A DNA stretch of 64,000 bases from Porphyra umbilicalis. Its lineage: Eukaryota; Rhodophyta; Bangiophyceae; Bangiales; Bangiaceae. The notes below the pieces were generated by a model, which saw nothing but the letters and a program-made list of their open reading frames with translations, made no database searches and was not told the origin of the DNA. The DNA lies in assembly GCA_002049455.2 (NCBI GenBank), contig KV918764.1, positions 124,001 to 188,000 of the forward strand, in the 5' to 3' direction. This document shows positions 22,957 to 31,737 of the stretch, piece after piece; within the stretch, counting starts at the first letter, position 1; each line of letters starts with the position of its first letter. Made by a program: the position numbers and the translations under genes.

Positions 22957-23315
22957 AGGGCCTGCGTCTCGCAGACCCGGGGCTGTGTCCAACAGCCCAC
23001 ACACTGGCCAGGGGGAGCCCCCGGCGGTTCGTCCGGCCTTGCCTCTCCAGGGCCCCTCTGTGGGACATCCTGGCGGGCCGCCCCCGGACTCGGGCCCCAC
23101 GAGGGCCTCGGTGAGCCCCCCCAGGGCATACAAAACGGTCCCCCTCGTTGGGGGGACCGGGCTACTCGGGTGTCCCGCGGGCACCCTCGTCGTCACGAGG
23201 TGGGACAGCGCCGAGAGCGCGTGTCCGGGGTTCTTCCCCCCTCCTCGCCGACCTCGTGCCCCGCCCACGGGTGGGGCTCTTCGGACTTCTTGGGGGCCCC
23301 GTCTCGCGGGGTCCG

Positions 23316-25355
23316 ATGGCGTCGGCCGATGCGGCCCACGGTGCGGCCGCCATGGCGGTCGACAGTCGGGGCGGTGCCCCTGGTGACGTCCTCGGCGAGG
23401 AGGAGGAGATTGACGGCACCCTGGCCTCCCTCCTGTCGGCTTCTTGGCCGACTCCCGCCGTCGTCGACGACACTTTTCGCTGGTTCCCCTGGGACCTCGG
23501 GGGGTCCCTGGTGGAACAACGGTATGCGGTCCTTGAGGGCCGCCGCATGGTCCGTCTATGGACGACCATCCGGGCCAACTATGGCCCGTTGTACGCCGTT
23601 CCCGAGGGGACGGCAACGGACTTCCCCTTTCTCCGCCGCCAGGAGGACTGGCGGGTGTGTCAGGTGCTTCGCCATTTGGCGGAGCGTGACCTCCCCCCGG
23701 AGGTAGGCGATAAGCCCTACTTCTCGTGGGACTACTACCCTGGCACCCCCCCCAAGTTGGGGGAGGAGGACCGCGGGTACTTTGTACCCGGCGCCCTGGG
23801 GGAGTGGACGATTCGGACTACCCTGGGCGTCCTGGTGCTCCATGAGCAGCGGGAGGTCCGAGAAGTTCCGGTATCTCGGCGCAAGGCCCTGTATCCGATC
23901 GCCCCCCTTTGGTGGGCGTCGGTCGAGGTGCCGCGCGGTATGGCCGCGCGGATGCCACAGATGGTGGCGCTGCGTGGCAGCAAGCTGATGGGAGAGGTCC
24001 TCGGGGGACCCTACCATATTATGTTGGCGACCCTTTGGGCCGCCGAGGTGGCCGACGTCTTCGTCGGCAGCATCCGCCATCATGGCCATCTGTGGCGTCT
24101 CCCCCTGGTCCTGCGGACGGCTCTTGTTGAGCTCACGGCAGAGCGACTGTGCTCGGCCGATCCGTCCGCTCGGCCCCTCTTGGAGGCCGGGTTAGAGCTC
24201 CTCCGCCTTGTGGAGGAGCATGGGAAGGAGTCGTGGCTCCTGCATGATGGGAGCCCCCGAGGGGTCTTCCGGTGTGCCAAGGTACTTGACGATGACGGGG
24301 TCTTGGTCCTCATGGAGGGCCTTGGTGACTCCACCCTCCCTTATGGGAGGGATGTCACTCACGAACTGCGTCTTCGTCCCCTTGATCGGGACTTGGCCAC
24401 AGCCGGGCCGAACCGTTACGGTCCGGCGGCCCTTTTGGCTCCCCCGGCGGCACCGCCGGCGTCGCCCCCCGCGAGCTTCGCGGGGGTGCCGTATCCGGCC
24501 TCGCCCCTTGGGGGGGCGGTCTCTCGTCCTTACACCCCCCGTGGGGGTGTACGCTTTGGCCGATCGCGCCGTGCCTACCCCGGAGGAGGGTCGGTCCCCC
24601 TTATTGGGGGACGCTCGGGTCCGCCGTTGGCGGCCCTTCCCTTGTTCTCGTGGGACGGGGCCGCTCAATTGGGGACCCCGCGGCCTGTGCGGCGCGCGGT
24701 GTGGGATGGCTTGGCCCGCTCCCTAGGGGAGCTTCCCCCCATCCTTACCAACGGGGTGGATCACACCTTGATGATGGCCCTAAGCCGCACCTTGGTGCGG
24801 CTTCGCAACGAGATGGCCGTTATTGTGTCACGCCCTATGGGTGACCGAGAAGCGGATGTGCTGTACTCCTTGAGTACAGTCGACTCAATCCGCCGCCTCT
24901 TGGCGGAGGAGTATGGCGCGGCCGTGGCCGAGACCAATACCGTCTTGGCGGGGTGGGCCATTCGCAACATGGCGTCACCCCCGGCTCCGGCCGGGGGTGG
25001 TATGTCGTCGGCGGCGCTACAGCGTCCGCCGTCCCCTTCCCCACCCCACTACGGGGTGGGGCCTGGCTCTTCTGTTCCGCCCCCTTATGGGGCGACCTTG
25101 GGTTCGGTAGCCCCGCCCCCTTATGGGGCGGGCTCGGGATCGGCTACCCCGTCCCATTATGGGGCGGGCTCGGGATCGGCTACCCCATCCCCTTATGGGG
25201 CGGGCTCTGGTGTCGCTATTCCTGTCCCTTATGGGACGGCGACTGGTCCCTCGGCGACACCCCCGACCTTCTCGGGGCCGGGGTATTACTCGCGCGATGA
25301 TGATCCCGGTCAGGGTTATAACCCTGACTTTGGTTCTCGCTCCGGGGGTTGGTGA
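23316..25355 (+). CDS. Opposite-strand accessory ORF in the chromovirus
   Basis: An intact plus-strand frame inside the retrotransposon, between the 3' LTR and pol and convergent with pol. The frame is open with ATG from 23148 (735 codons). I prefer the ATG at 23316 (MASADAAHG, 679 codons), because the residues before it are Arg/Pro-rich. The central 380 residues look like a folded protein, with many Trp, Tyr and Leu and few low-complexity runs. The C-terminus has about six 12-residue repeats of the type PYGAGSGSATP (36-bp units, 25050-25245). There is no zinc knuckle, transmembrane segment or signal peptide, so it does not look like Env or a second Gag. An AATAAA at 25475-25480 lies 120 bp past the stop, supporting a separate transcript. 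The function is unknown. Opposite-strand ORFs are known in some plant Ty3 lineages; no homology to those is claimed. Confidence 0.75.
   Translation: MASADAAHGAAAMAVDSRGGAPGDVLGEEEEIDGTLASLLSASWPTPAVVDDTFRWFPWDLGGSLVEQRYAVLEGRRMVRLWTTIRANYGPLYAVPEGTATDFPFLRRQEDWRVCQVLRHLAERDLPPEVGDKPYFSWDYYPGTPPKLGEEDRGYFVPGALGEWTIRTTLGVLVLHEQREVREVPVSRRKALYPIAPLWWASVEVPRGMAARMPQMVALRGSKLMGEVLGGPYHIMLATLWAAEVADVFVGSIRHHGHLWRLPLVLRTALVELTAERLCSADPSARPLLEAGLELLRLVEEHGKESWLLHDGSPRGVFRCAKVLDDDGVLVLMEGLGDSTLPYGRDVTHELRLRPLDRDLATAGPNRYGPAALLAPPAAPPASPPASFAGVPYPASPLGGAVSRPYTPRGGVRFGRSRRAYPGGGSVPLIGGRSGPPLAALPLFSWDGAAQLGTPRPVRRAVWDGLARSLGELPPILTNGVDHTLMMALSRTLVRLRNEMAVIVSRPMGDREADVLYSLSTVDSIRRLLAEEYGAAVAETNTVLAGWAIRNMASPPAPAGGGMSSAALQRPPSPSPPHYGVGPGSSVPPPYGATLGSVAPPPYGAGSGSATPSHYGAGSGSATPSPYGAGSGVAIPVPYGTATGPSATPPTFSGPGYYSRDDDPGQGYNPDFGSRSGGW
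25050..25245 (+). repeat. 36-bp in-frame tandem repeat
   Basis: TATGG recurs at 25086, 25122, 25158 and 25194, exactly 36 bp apart, with weaker units on each side. Each unit contains a CCCC-TTAT-GGGG hairpin core and encodes 12 residues of the opposite-strand protein. Confidence 0.85.
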
Positions 25356-25474
25356 CTTGTCACCAGGGGTGCTTGGCACCCCTGTCCCTCGGTCTCTGGT
25401 TGTGTTACCCTTCACCGCCCTTTGTAAAGGGAGGTGCCGCACTGTGGGGGAGAGTGCGAGAGGGCCCCGTAGGG

Positions 25475-25480
25475 AATAAA
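25475..25480 (+). promoter_or_regulatory. Candidate poly(A) signal of the opposite-strand ORF
   Basis: AATAAA on the plus strand, 120 bp after the stop of the plus-strand ORF and a few bases beyond the pol stop on the other strand. This is the position expected for ending a convergent transcript before it runs antisense through pol. Confidence 0.5.
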
Positions 25481-25485
25481 GGGGC

Positions 25486-28400
25486 TTAGCCCCTCTTCTT
25501 TGTGACCTTTGTTTCTACGGCCGCCCGAGCGACTCGCAGGTCTTGTACCCTTTTCTTGACTTGGTCAGAGAAGTATACCCCTTCCCGCGTCAAGGCGGGG
25601 AGCTTAATTTTCTTCCGGAGACAGTATTTCCGGAGGGCTTCTCTCGGAAGAGAAGAGGCAAATTGCCACGTGGCTTCCCCTTCGGGAAACCCAAACCATT
25701 TGACTAAGAGCTTCAATTGCCCGTCATCATTCCACCCATGTTTGATAAATTTTTCAAACACGTATTCGGGACCATCCTTAAGGTGGGTCCCCTCCTTAAA
25801 GAGGGCCTGTGCCTTCAGGGCACGGGTCCACTTGGCGTCCCTCGCCGGGGGCGTGGGAGCTCCAGTGACATGGTCACTGCTCACCGTCCTGATACCCCGG
25901 GGGCTCTCTACCAGGAATCGGTACCCATCGGTCTGTAGTACCATATAAGGCCCCTGGGTCTTAAACCCAAGCTTCTTTGGCGAGCGGGAGTGGGCGTCCA
26001 GATAGACCCAGTCCCCAGCTTTTAGCTGGTTATTCTTCTCTCGAGCGCGCGCGTCGAAGGCGCGCTTGTACGCTGTCTGGGCTTTCCCCAGATGCTCCCG
26101 GACCTTGGGAATGAGGGCCTTCAGGTCCTCAACATATTGTTCCGCCGCCGAGCTGGCGTCGACGGGTCGTTCCTCAGCCTGTCGCAGCCGCGGCATCCTC
26201 TCAATCCCAATTAGTTGGAGCCGCCTCGGGCTCACGAAAGCAAAAGGGATTTCCCCAGTGCTAGAATGGACCTGCGTATTGTACGCAGTTGTCAAGAGGG
26301 ACAGATGGCTGTCCCACTCGGCTTGGTGCTCGGCCACATAGCAGCGGAGCTGTCGAACGAGGGTGCGGTTATACCGCTCCACCTGCCCGTTCGTCTGCGG
26401 GTGATAAGGCGAGGTATAGTTCGAGGCTATACCGAGCAACCCCAGGATGCCCTGGTAATATACCGAGGCAAACTGCGGTCCGTTGTCCGTAAGGACAGTG
26501 TCGGGGATGCCGTAGGCGGTAACCCATGTGTCTATAAAGGCAGATGCCACGGTCAGGGCCGTGGCTTCCCTCAGGGGGATCGCTCTTGTCAACTTCGTGA
26601 ACCGGTCACAGATGACCAGGACGTGCTTGTGCCCCCCTCTAGAGGTGGGCAGTGGGCCCAACAGGTCCATGGCGAGCCCCGAGAAGGGCTCGTCGGCGGC
26701 GAACAACTTCATCACCGTCGTATGTTTTCTCTCTGAGAGACGGTTCTTGGCGCACGCGGGGCATTGCTCCACGTGCTTGTACACGTCAACGACCATTGTA
26801 GGCCAGTACACATACCTACGGAGGGTGTTATACATCTTCCTCGAGCCGGGATGCCCGGCTAACACCGACTGGTGTTGGTGAGTTAGGAGGCGCTTCTTTA
26901 GCGCCTCGGGGATAACCACTTGGGTTTCCCGTCCGTACACCGAGCGACGGCAGAGTAGCCCGTTCTTTTCTCGGAAGAAGAACGCCTGACGACTCCACGT
27001 GGGGTCGGGGGGTGAAAGAGCATCGAGCTCTTTAAGCCTGGCCTGGCAAAAGGTGTCCTCAGCCTGGCCCAGGATAATCTCTCGGGCCGTCAGGGCCCCC
27101 ATAGGGGCCTCCTCCGGTGACGCTTCTTGTAAGACGTCACTGGCCCGGGTCTCGACAGCTAGGACGGGGATGTCCTCGTCCAGGGGCGAGGTGTCCAAAC
27201 CCTCTGTAGGGAGACGCGATAGCGCGTCTGCCACCTTGTGATCCTTTCCCGGCTTATGCCGTATTTCATAATTGTACTCCGATAGTCGGAGTCGCCATCG
27301 GTTAATCCGAGCATTCGGACTCATACTAGTGAGGACCGATAACAGGGCGCGGTGATCGCACCGCACCACAAATTCCGCACCTTCTAGGTAGGACCGTATA
27401 TAGGTCACAGCCCAGACGACGCCTAGCGCCTCGATCTCCGTGGCGAAATAGTTCTTCTCCGCAGGGAGAAGAGCACGGCTATAGTAGCCGATGGGGTGGT
27501 ATTCCCCGTCGGACTGTTGTTGCTGTAGGCAACAACCCAGCTGTTCATAGCTGGCGTCGACATCGACGATATAATGCCCGTGCCTCTTGGGCAGGGCTAG
27601 GATAGGGGCGTCTAATAGACGTCCTCGGAGTATCTCAAAGGCGTCCGTCTCCTTCCCTGAGGGTGGAGGAAGCTTCTTAGGAAGCTTGGTGCTTGTAAGC
27701 GCCGTTAGGGGCTTCGCTATCTTAGCGAAGCCTGCTACGAAGCGGCGGTATACGCCGCACATACCCAGAAAGCTCTTCATCTGGGTTTGGGTTTCCGGAT
27801 AACGGAGACCCCGAAGCGCCCGGAGGTTTTTCTCCAGGACATGTACCCGTCCTGGTCGGATCACATGACCAAGGTATTCCACTTCCTCCTGGAAGAAGTG
27901 GCACTTAGACGCCTTCAAGGTAACCCCTGCCTTCCCGAGCAGGGTCAGCACCTCATCAAGGTGCTGTAAGTGTTCCTCGGGGGAACCCGAGAAAACAATC
28001 ACATCATCCAGATACACCAAACATATCTGCCACTTCACGCCGGCCAGGATCATATCCATGGCGCGTTGGAAAGTCGCAGGGGCGTTGCACAACCCAAAGG
28101 GAAGGCGCACGCACTGCCACGCGCCCGAGTGGCACGTGAAAGCCGTGAGATGTTTGTCCTCCTCGGCTACTGGTATTTGCCAGTAACCCGCATTACAATC
28201 CAGGGTGGAGAACACCCTGGCGTCCCCTAGGGAGTCGATGCATTCATCCATCCGTGGGATGGGATACGCATCCTTGATAGTCATCAAGTTGAGCTTTCTG
28301 TAATCGATACAGAAGCGTACCGAACCATCAGGCTTCGGTACCATCACTACGGGGCTAGCCCATTCCCCACTTGCGGGCTCAATGACGTCCATCGAGCGCA

Positions 28401-29001
28401 TACGCTCGACTTCACCCTTTTCTCTCTCCCGGGCCATCGGCCCGGCCTTGTACGGATGTTGTCTCACGGGGACAGCCCCAGGCTTCAGTCGAATTCGGTG
28501 TTCCACCCCTCGAATTAAGCCGAGCTTTCCCTCCCAAAGGGAGGAATGCTTTTGGAGGAGGGCCTTTACGGGCCCCGACCACTCCGCCGGCACCGAAGAA
28601 ACATCCACCTTCGGTAGAGGTGAACCCTCTACCCCCTTAGGGGGTGTAGCGAGCTCCTTGAGCTCGCTTTCCGAGACCTCGTACGTCGGCCCCTCGTGGG
28701 CGTCGATGTACCCGATGGTCATATCGGTGGTTAGCCGCAACGGCGTAACACCCAGGTGCATCACCTGGATGGTTATGGGCTCGTCTGCCATCATTATGGC
28801 AGGGCCTTGGGCGACCTGTAGACCATGCTTGTGGTACAAAGGCGGTCGCCCTCTCACGAGGCCATGCCCCGTGTATGTACTTCTTACGGGAACATGGGCT
28901 ATCGTCCCGGGTTGAACCCAGGTCTTCCGGGCCGGCTTCAGTTGAGCCGTTAGCCCCTCGGGGCAAGCACAGACCGCCGAATGGAGGGATCGGGGCGTCC
29001 C
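25486..29001 (-). CDS. pol: Chromovirus Pol: RT, RNase H, integrase, chromodomain
   Basis: The frame is open from 29001. The first usable start-like codon is a GTG at 28857 (residue 1 of a 1123-codon count), so Pol is probably made as a fusion with protease. Reverse transcriptase holds FCIDYRKLN (182-190) and the catalytic YLDD (282-285). RNase H has Asp near 432, Glu 474 and Asp 501. Integrase shows the H-H-C-C zinc site (H660, H669, C699, C702) and the D-D-E triad in MDLLG (D731), TDNG (D791) and QVERYN (E827). The C-terminus has a chromodomain at about 1031-1072 (EYVFEKFIKHG, LLVKWFGFPE, ATWQ). All key residues are intact. The frame overlaps protease by about 50 nt and lies -1 to it. Confidence 0.95.
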   Translation of the reverse strand, partial: GTPRSLHSAVCACPEGLTAQLKPARKTWVQPGTIAHVPVRSTYTGHGLVRGRPPLYHKHGLQVAQGPAIMMADEPITIQVMHLGVTPLRLTTDMTIGYIDAHEGPTYEVSESELKELATPPKGVEGSPLPKVDVSSVPAEWSGPVKALLQKHSSLWEGKLGLIRGVEHRIRLKPGAVPVRQHPYKAGPMAREREKGEVERMRSMDVIEPASGEWASPVVMVPKPDGSVRFCIDYRKLNLMTIKDAYPIPRMDECIDSLGDARVFSTLDCNAGYWQIPVAEEDKHLTAFTCHSGAWQCVRLPFGLCNAPATFQRAMDMILAGVKWQICLVYLDDVIVFSGSPEEHLQHLDEVLTLLGKAGVTLKASKCHFFQEEVEYLGHVIRPGRVHVLEKNLRALRGLRYPETQTQMKSFLGMCGVYRRFVAGFAKIAKPLTALTSTKLPKKLPPPSGKETDAFEILRGRLLDAPILALPKRHGHYIVDVDASYEQLGCCLQQQQSDGEYHPIGYYSRALLPAEKNYFATEIEALGVVWAVTYIRSYLEGAEFVVRCDHRALLSVLTSMSPNARINRWRLRLSEYNYEIRHKPGKDHKVADALSRLPTEGLDTSPLDEDIPVLAVETRASDVLQEASPEEAPMGALTAREIILGQAEDTFCQARLKELDALSPPDPTWSRQAFFFREKNGLLCRRSVYGRETQVVIPEALKKRLLTHQHQSVLAGHPGSRKMYNTLRRYVYWPTMVVDVYKHVEQCPACAKNRLSERKHTTVMKLFAADEPFSGLAMDLLGPLPTSRGGHKHVLVICDRFTKLTRAIPLREATALTVASAFIDTWVTAYGIPDTVLTDNGPQFASVYYQGILGLLGIASNYTSPYHPQTNGQVERYNRTLVRQLRCYVAEHQAEWDSHLSLLTTAYNTQVHSSTGEIPFAFVSPRRLQLIGIERMPRLRQAEERPVDASSAAEQYVEDLKALIPKVREHLGKAQTAYKRAFDARAREKNNQLKAGDWVYLDAHSRSPKKLGFKTQGPYMVLQTDGYRFLVESPRGIRTVSSDHVTGAPTPPARDAKWTRALKAQALFKEGTHLKDGPEYVFEKFIKHGWNDDGQLKLLVKWFGFPEGEATWQFASSLPREALRKYCLRKKIKLPALTREGVYFSDQVKKRVQDLRVARAAVETKVTKKRG

Positions 29002-29549
29002 CTAGGGGCTCCCCTCCGTTTGATCGGCACCTTGGTGCCGTCTAGGAGTTCCACATGTTGCTCCTGTGTTGCAATGTTTTTTGTTGCAACGTCAATAAAG
29101 GAGGTGCCCAAAATAGCTGGGACACTCATATTGTTCACGACTCCGAAGGAGATGTAGGAGGTCTGACCCCCAAGGGTCACACCAAGACATACAGCTCCAA
29201 CAATGGGGAGCCAGCCCCCATTGACATCATGGAACATCTTCGCGAGATCACCCAGCGGTTGTAGCGGGGTGTCGACCGGCAATAGCCGCCGGTCTATTAG
29301 CGTTGGGCCACTACCCGTATCCAATATAGCCCGGGTAGTGAGATCGAATCCTGCCGTCAGGAATAATCGGACGGCTAGTTGGTAACTAGAGGAGGGCATG
29401 AACGCGCAAGGCGTTCCCTTTGGGGGTCTCCCTTGGGAGGCCCCCACTACTCGACTAGGCCGGTTTCTCCCGGCCCTACGAGATGACTTGCATCTCCGGT
29501 CGACTCCTTGCGTCTCCCGGGCGGGTGGGATAACCCCACCCGCTACTCG
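28950..29549 (-). CDS. pro: Chromovirus aspartic protease
   Basis: The frame is entered from gag by a -1 slip at 29549-29555; the open frame itself extends upstream to an ATG at 29630. The peptide after the slip starts RVAGGVIPPARETQ. The catalytic motif AILDTGSG and the downstream AILGTSFID pair are those of a retropepsin-like homodimeric protease that cuts Gag-Pol. It stops at 28950, and pol continues in the next -1 frame with about 50 nt of overlap. I see no canonical heptamer in that overlap. It does contain a GCCCC/GGGGC hairpin at the stop codon, so the link to pol could be a second, unusual frameshift, reinitiation, or a recent inactivating indel. Confidence 0.9.
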   Translation of the reverse strand, partial: RVAGGVIPPARETQGVDRRCKSSRRAGRNRPSRVVGASQGRPPKGTPCAFMPSSSYQLAVRLFLTAGFDLTTRAILDTGSGPTLIDRRLLPVDTPLQPLGDLAKMFHDVNGGWLPIVGAVCLGVTLGGQTSYISFGVVNNMSVPAILGTSFIDVATKNIATQEQHVELLDGTKVPIKRRGAPRGRPDPSIRRSVLAPRG

Positions 29550-29555
29550 TTTCCC
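29521..29555 (-). promoter_or_regulatory. Programmed -1 ribosomal frameshift signal, gag to pro
   Basis: On the minus strand the slippery heptamer GGGAAAC (29549-29555) is in the gag frame as G GGA AAC, two codons before the gag stop TAG (29543-29545). After a 5-nt spacer (GAGTA) comes a perfect 9-bp stem, GCGGGTGGG with CCCACCCGC, closing the 5-nt loop GTTAT (29521-29543). Heptamer type, spacer length and stem all match known -1 sites such as retroviral gag-pro junctions. Slipping back one base on AAC leads straight into the protease frame. Confidence 0.9.
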
Positions 29556-31168
29556 GAGGGGGAGTTGTCCTCCTCGTCCTGCTCGGCCGCATCCCTCTCG
29601 GGGGAGGGTGAGTCGTCCGAGGACGACCACGGGGGACCATAATGTTCCCTCACCGCCGCGACCGGTTGTCCCTTACGGACTTCCTCGTCCGCTTTGCGGC
29701 GCTCTTCGCACCGTTCCAGAAAGGCTTTGGTCAACAGAGCCTTTGTCCCCGCATCAAGGCGGGGACACTCTCTAAAGAAATGCCCCCGCATGTTACATGC
29801 GAGACAGTTATTCGTCCGGGGTCGCCCGGGGCGACCCGCTTCTCCCCCCTTGGGGTTAGTCCGTGGGGAGGGCCCTCGAGGCCCTTCCCCCACCTTAGCG
29901 GAAGCCCCTTGGGCCTGTCCTTGAGGGGCCTCCTTTATCTTAGGGGGGCCCCATCGGGATGGACCAGCTTCCCCAGCCTTCGGGGGGTCCCTTCGGGGGG
30001 GGTACACCTCCCCCACCTTAGGTGGGCCCCATCGGGAAGGACCCGGAGGAACTTGCCCCACCTGAGGTGGGGCTGTTACGGCCGCGGTTACGTATTTCCG
30101 CGGTGCTGGTCGAGCAGCACGACGCACCCGACGGGCCTCGGCCCGTCGGTCCTCTTCATCCTTCTGCTCCTGGAGGCGCCTACGACAGACGTCCCCCTTC
30201 CGCTGGGCATATTGCACCAGCAGGTCCATTGGCATGTTGGGGGTGTTATGTTCGCGCACATCGGCGCGAATCTCCCAACCCAGCCCCTGCATATAGCGAC
30301 TTTTCATCTGTCCTTCCGTGTGAATGTATCCACACAGGCGACGTAACCCCCGTAGGCGTACGTAGAATTCATTCTCTGTTTCCTCCGCCCCTTGGGCGGC
30401 CCCATGGAACATGGCATCTTGGTCGCTTAGCGACTGCTCATCCGCATATTTGCGGAGGAGCCAGTTGATCAGTTCCAAGTAGGAGCTGACCTCTCCACTC
30501 CGTCCTCCTTGGAGGGACGGCATGATCGTATACAATTCCCGTTTGAGATCACCCTTAGTGAACTCGGGAAGGAGATACAGGGCTCGGCCCTCCGAGACGT
30601 CATTGTCGTCACCCGCTTTTACGAAGCGGCTGAGAAATTCGAAGACGCCTAAGGCGGGCGTCCCATCCCACTCTGCATCACGGCCAAAAGTGGCCGATAC
30701 ATCCTTACGCAGACGGCCTAGGCCGTGCGCCATGGTCCGGTCGTACCGGGTGTCGGTATTCGCCAAAGCATAAGTTGCGCAGTCTAAGACTGCAGCATAG
30801 CGGTCGTCCGCGGGGACGATCTTAGGGGGAATCCGACGGTGGGATTCCCCTCCCAGCTCGTGCCCTAGGGCACGGGTGACCGATCGACGGGGCACATGGC
30901 GACCCCCGTCTCCCCCGGAGTACTCCCCATCCGAGGAGGAGGAACTCATGCGCCGACGTCGGCGTCGGGACCGTCTAGTGGTCCCGAGGGCTGTCTCGAT
31001 GAGAGACAGTCGATCGTGTAACGGGCTAATCAAAGCGTCCAATGAATCCCGTAGGGCTGCCGATATGGCAGCCGCGTCTTGGGCCCCCGTTGGGGCCCGG
31101 TCACCACCTCCACGAGGAGGTGTTCGGGGTGGGCCGGCGGCTCTCGCCAGCCCGTCATATGGGCCCAT
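29543..31168 (-). CDS. gag: Chromovirus Gag
   Basis: 541 codons starting at ATG 31168 in a strong context (ACCATGG). Residues 60-75 are basic (RRSRRRRRRR). Residues about 120-350 form the capsid-like Retrotrans_gag region, with the conserved LINWLLRKYADEQ and ENEFYVRLRGLRRLC patterns. Residues 360-450 hold several PSRWGPPK-like repeats. A single CCHC zinc knuckle follows (C455, C458, H463, C468) for binding the element's RNA. The C-terminus is acidic and ends at the frameshift signal. The LSRFVKAG region is the part recognisable in the relic at 103-351. Confidence 0.95.
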   Translation of the reverse strand: MGPYDGLARAAGPPRTPPRGGGDRAPTGAQDAAAISAALRDSLDALISPLHDRLSLIETALGTTRRSRRRRRRMSSSSSDGEYSGGDGGRHVPRRSVTRALGHELGGESHRRIPPKIVPADDRYAAVLDCATYALANTDTRYDRTMAHGLGRLRKDVSATFGRDAEWDGTPALGVFEFLSRFVKAGDDNDVSEGRALYLLPEFTKGDLKRELYTIMPSLQGGRSGEVSSYLELINWLLRKYADEQSLSDQDAMFHGAAQGAEETENEFYVRLRGLRRLCGYIHTEGQMKSRYMQGLGWEIRADVREHNTPNMPMDLLVQYAQRKGDVCRRRLQEQKDEEDRRAEARRVRRAARPAPRKYVTAAVTAPPQVGQVPPGPSRWGPPKVGEVYPPRRDPPKAGEAGPSRWGPPKIKEAPQGQAQGASAKVGEGPRGPSPRTNPKGGEAGRPGRPRTNNCLACNMRGHFFRECPRLDAGTKALLTKAFLERCEERRKADEEVRKGQPVAAVREHYGPPWSSSDDSPSPERDAAEQDEEDNSPSGNE

Positions 31169-31222
31169 GGTAAACGGGGGACCGCTTGGTCCCGCCTACC
31201 CGGGGGTAGAGGAGATGGAGGC

Positions 31223-31400
31223 GGGAATTCCCCTCCGGCTCCACCCTCCACACCTTGGGGGGAGGGAGGTGGGAATTCCCTTCCACCTACGCCCCCCGCA
31301 CCTTGGGGGGGAAGAGACGGGAATACCCTTCCGCCTACATCCCCCGCTCCTTGGGGGGGAGAGACGGGAATACCCTTCCGTCTCCACCCCCGTCTCCCGG
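31223..31400. repeat. 48-bp tandem repeat in the chromovirus leader
   Basis: Four units starting GGGAATTCCC or GGGAATACCC at 31223, 31271, 31319 and 31366. They lie in the untranslated leader between primer binding site and gag, where packaging or dimerisation signals would be expected; their role is not known. Confidence 0.75.
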
Positions 31401-31717
31401 CGCGCCACGCTCCGGCATGGCGGTGCCGGCTTGACGCTCCCGCCGAGGAGGGATCCCTCCGGGGTCCTGAGACCCCGAGCCCTCGCTGGCTCCGTCACGG
31501 TCGCCCCGTGACGGGTTGCCGGCGCCCGGGGCGCCGGTCTCCGCCACCCCAGTGGTGTCCATAGCGGGAAGACTCCGTCCTCCTGCGGAAACAATCAATC
31601 CTCAAAGACGATCTCAACAGAACAGTCACACCCAAGGGCAAGACAAAGCACAGCAGAACGACCACCGTGAGAACTGACACAGGGTAGACCCGACTGATCA
31701 AGAAGGGCCAGACCCTG

Positions 31718-31735
31718 TCCCCCGCTGATCCACCA
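31718..31735 (-). promoter_or_regulatory. Primer binding site
   Basis: On the minus strand, two bases after the 5' LTR, the sequence TGGTGGATCAGCGGGG starts with the TGG that pairs with a tRNA CCA end. It matches the length of a discriminator base, acceptor strand and T-stem. The tRNA identity was not determined. Confidence 0.7.
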
Positions 31736-31737
31736 AA

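Noticed and set aside
31196-31594. ORFs upstream of gag in the chromovirus leader
   Set aside because: They follow the 48-bp leader repeat and lack protein features; the leader is more likely untranslated.
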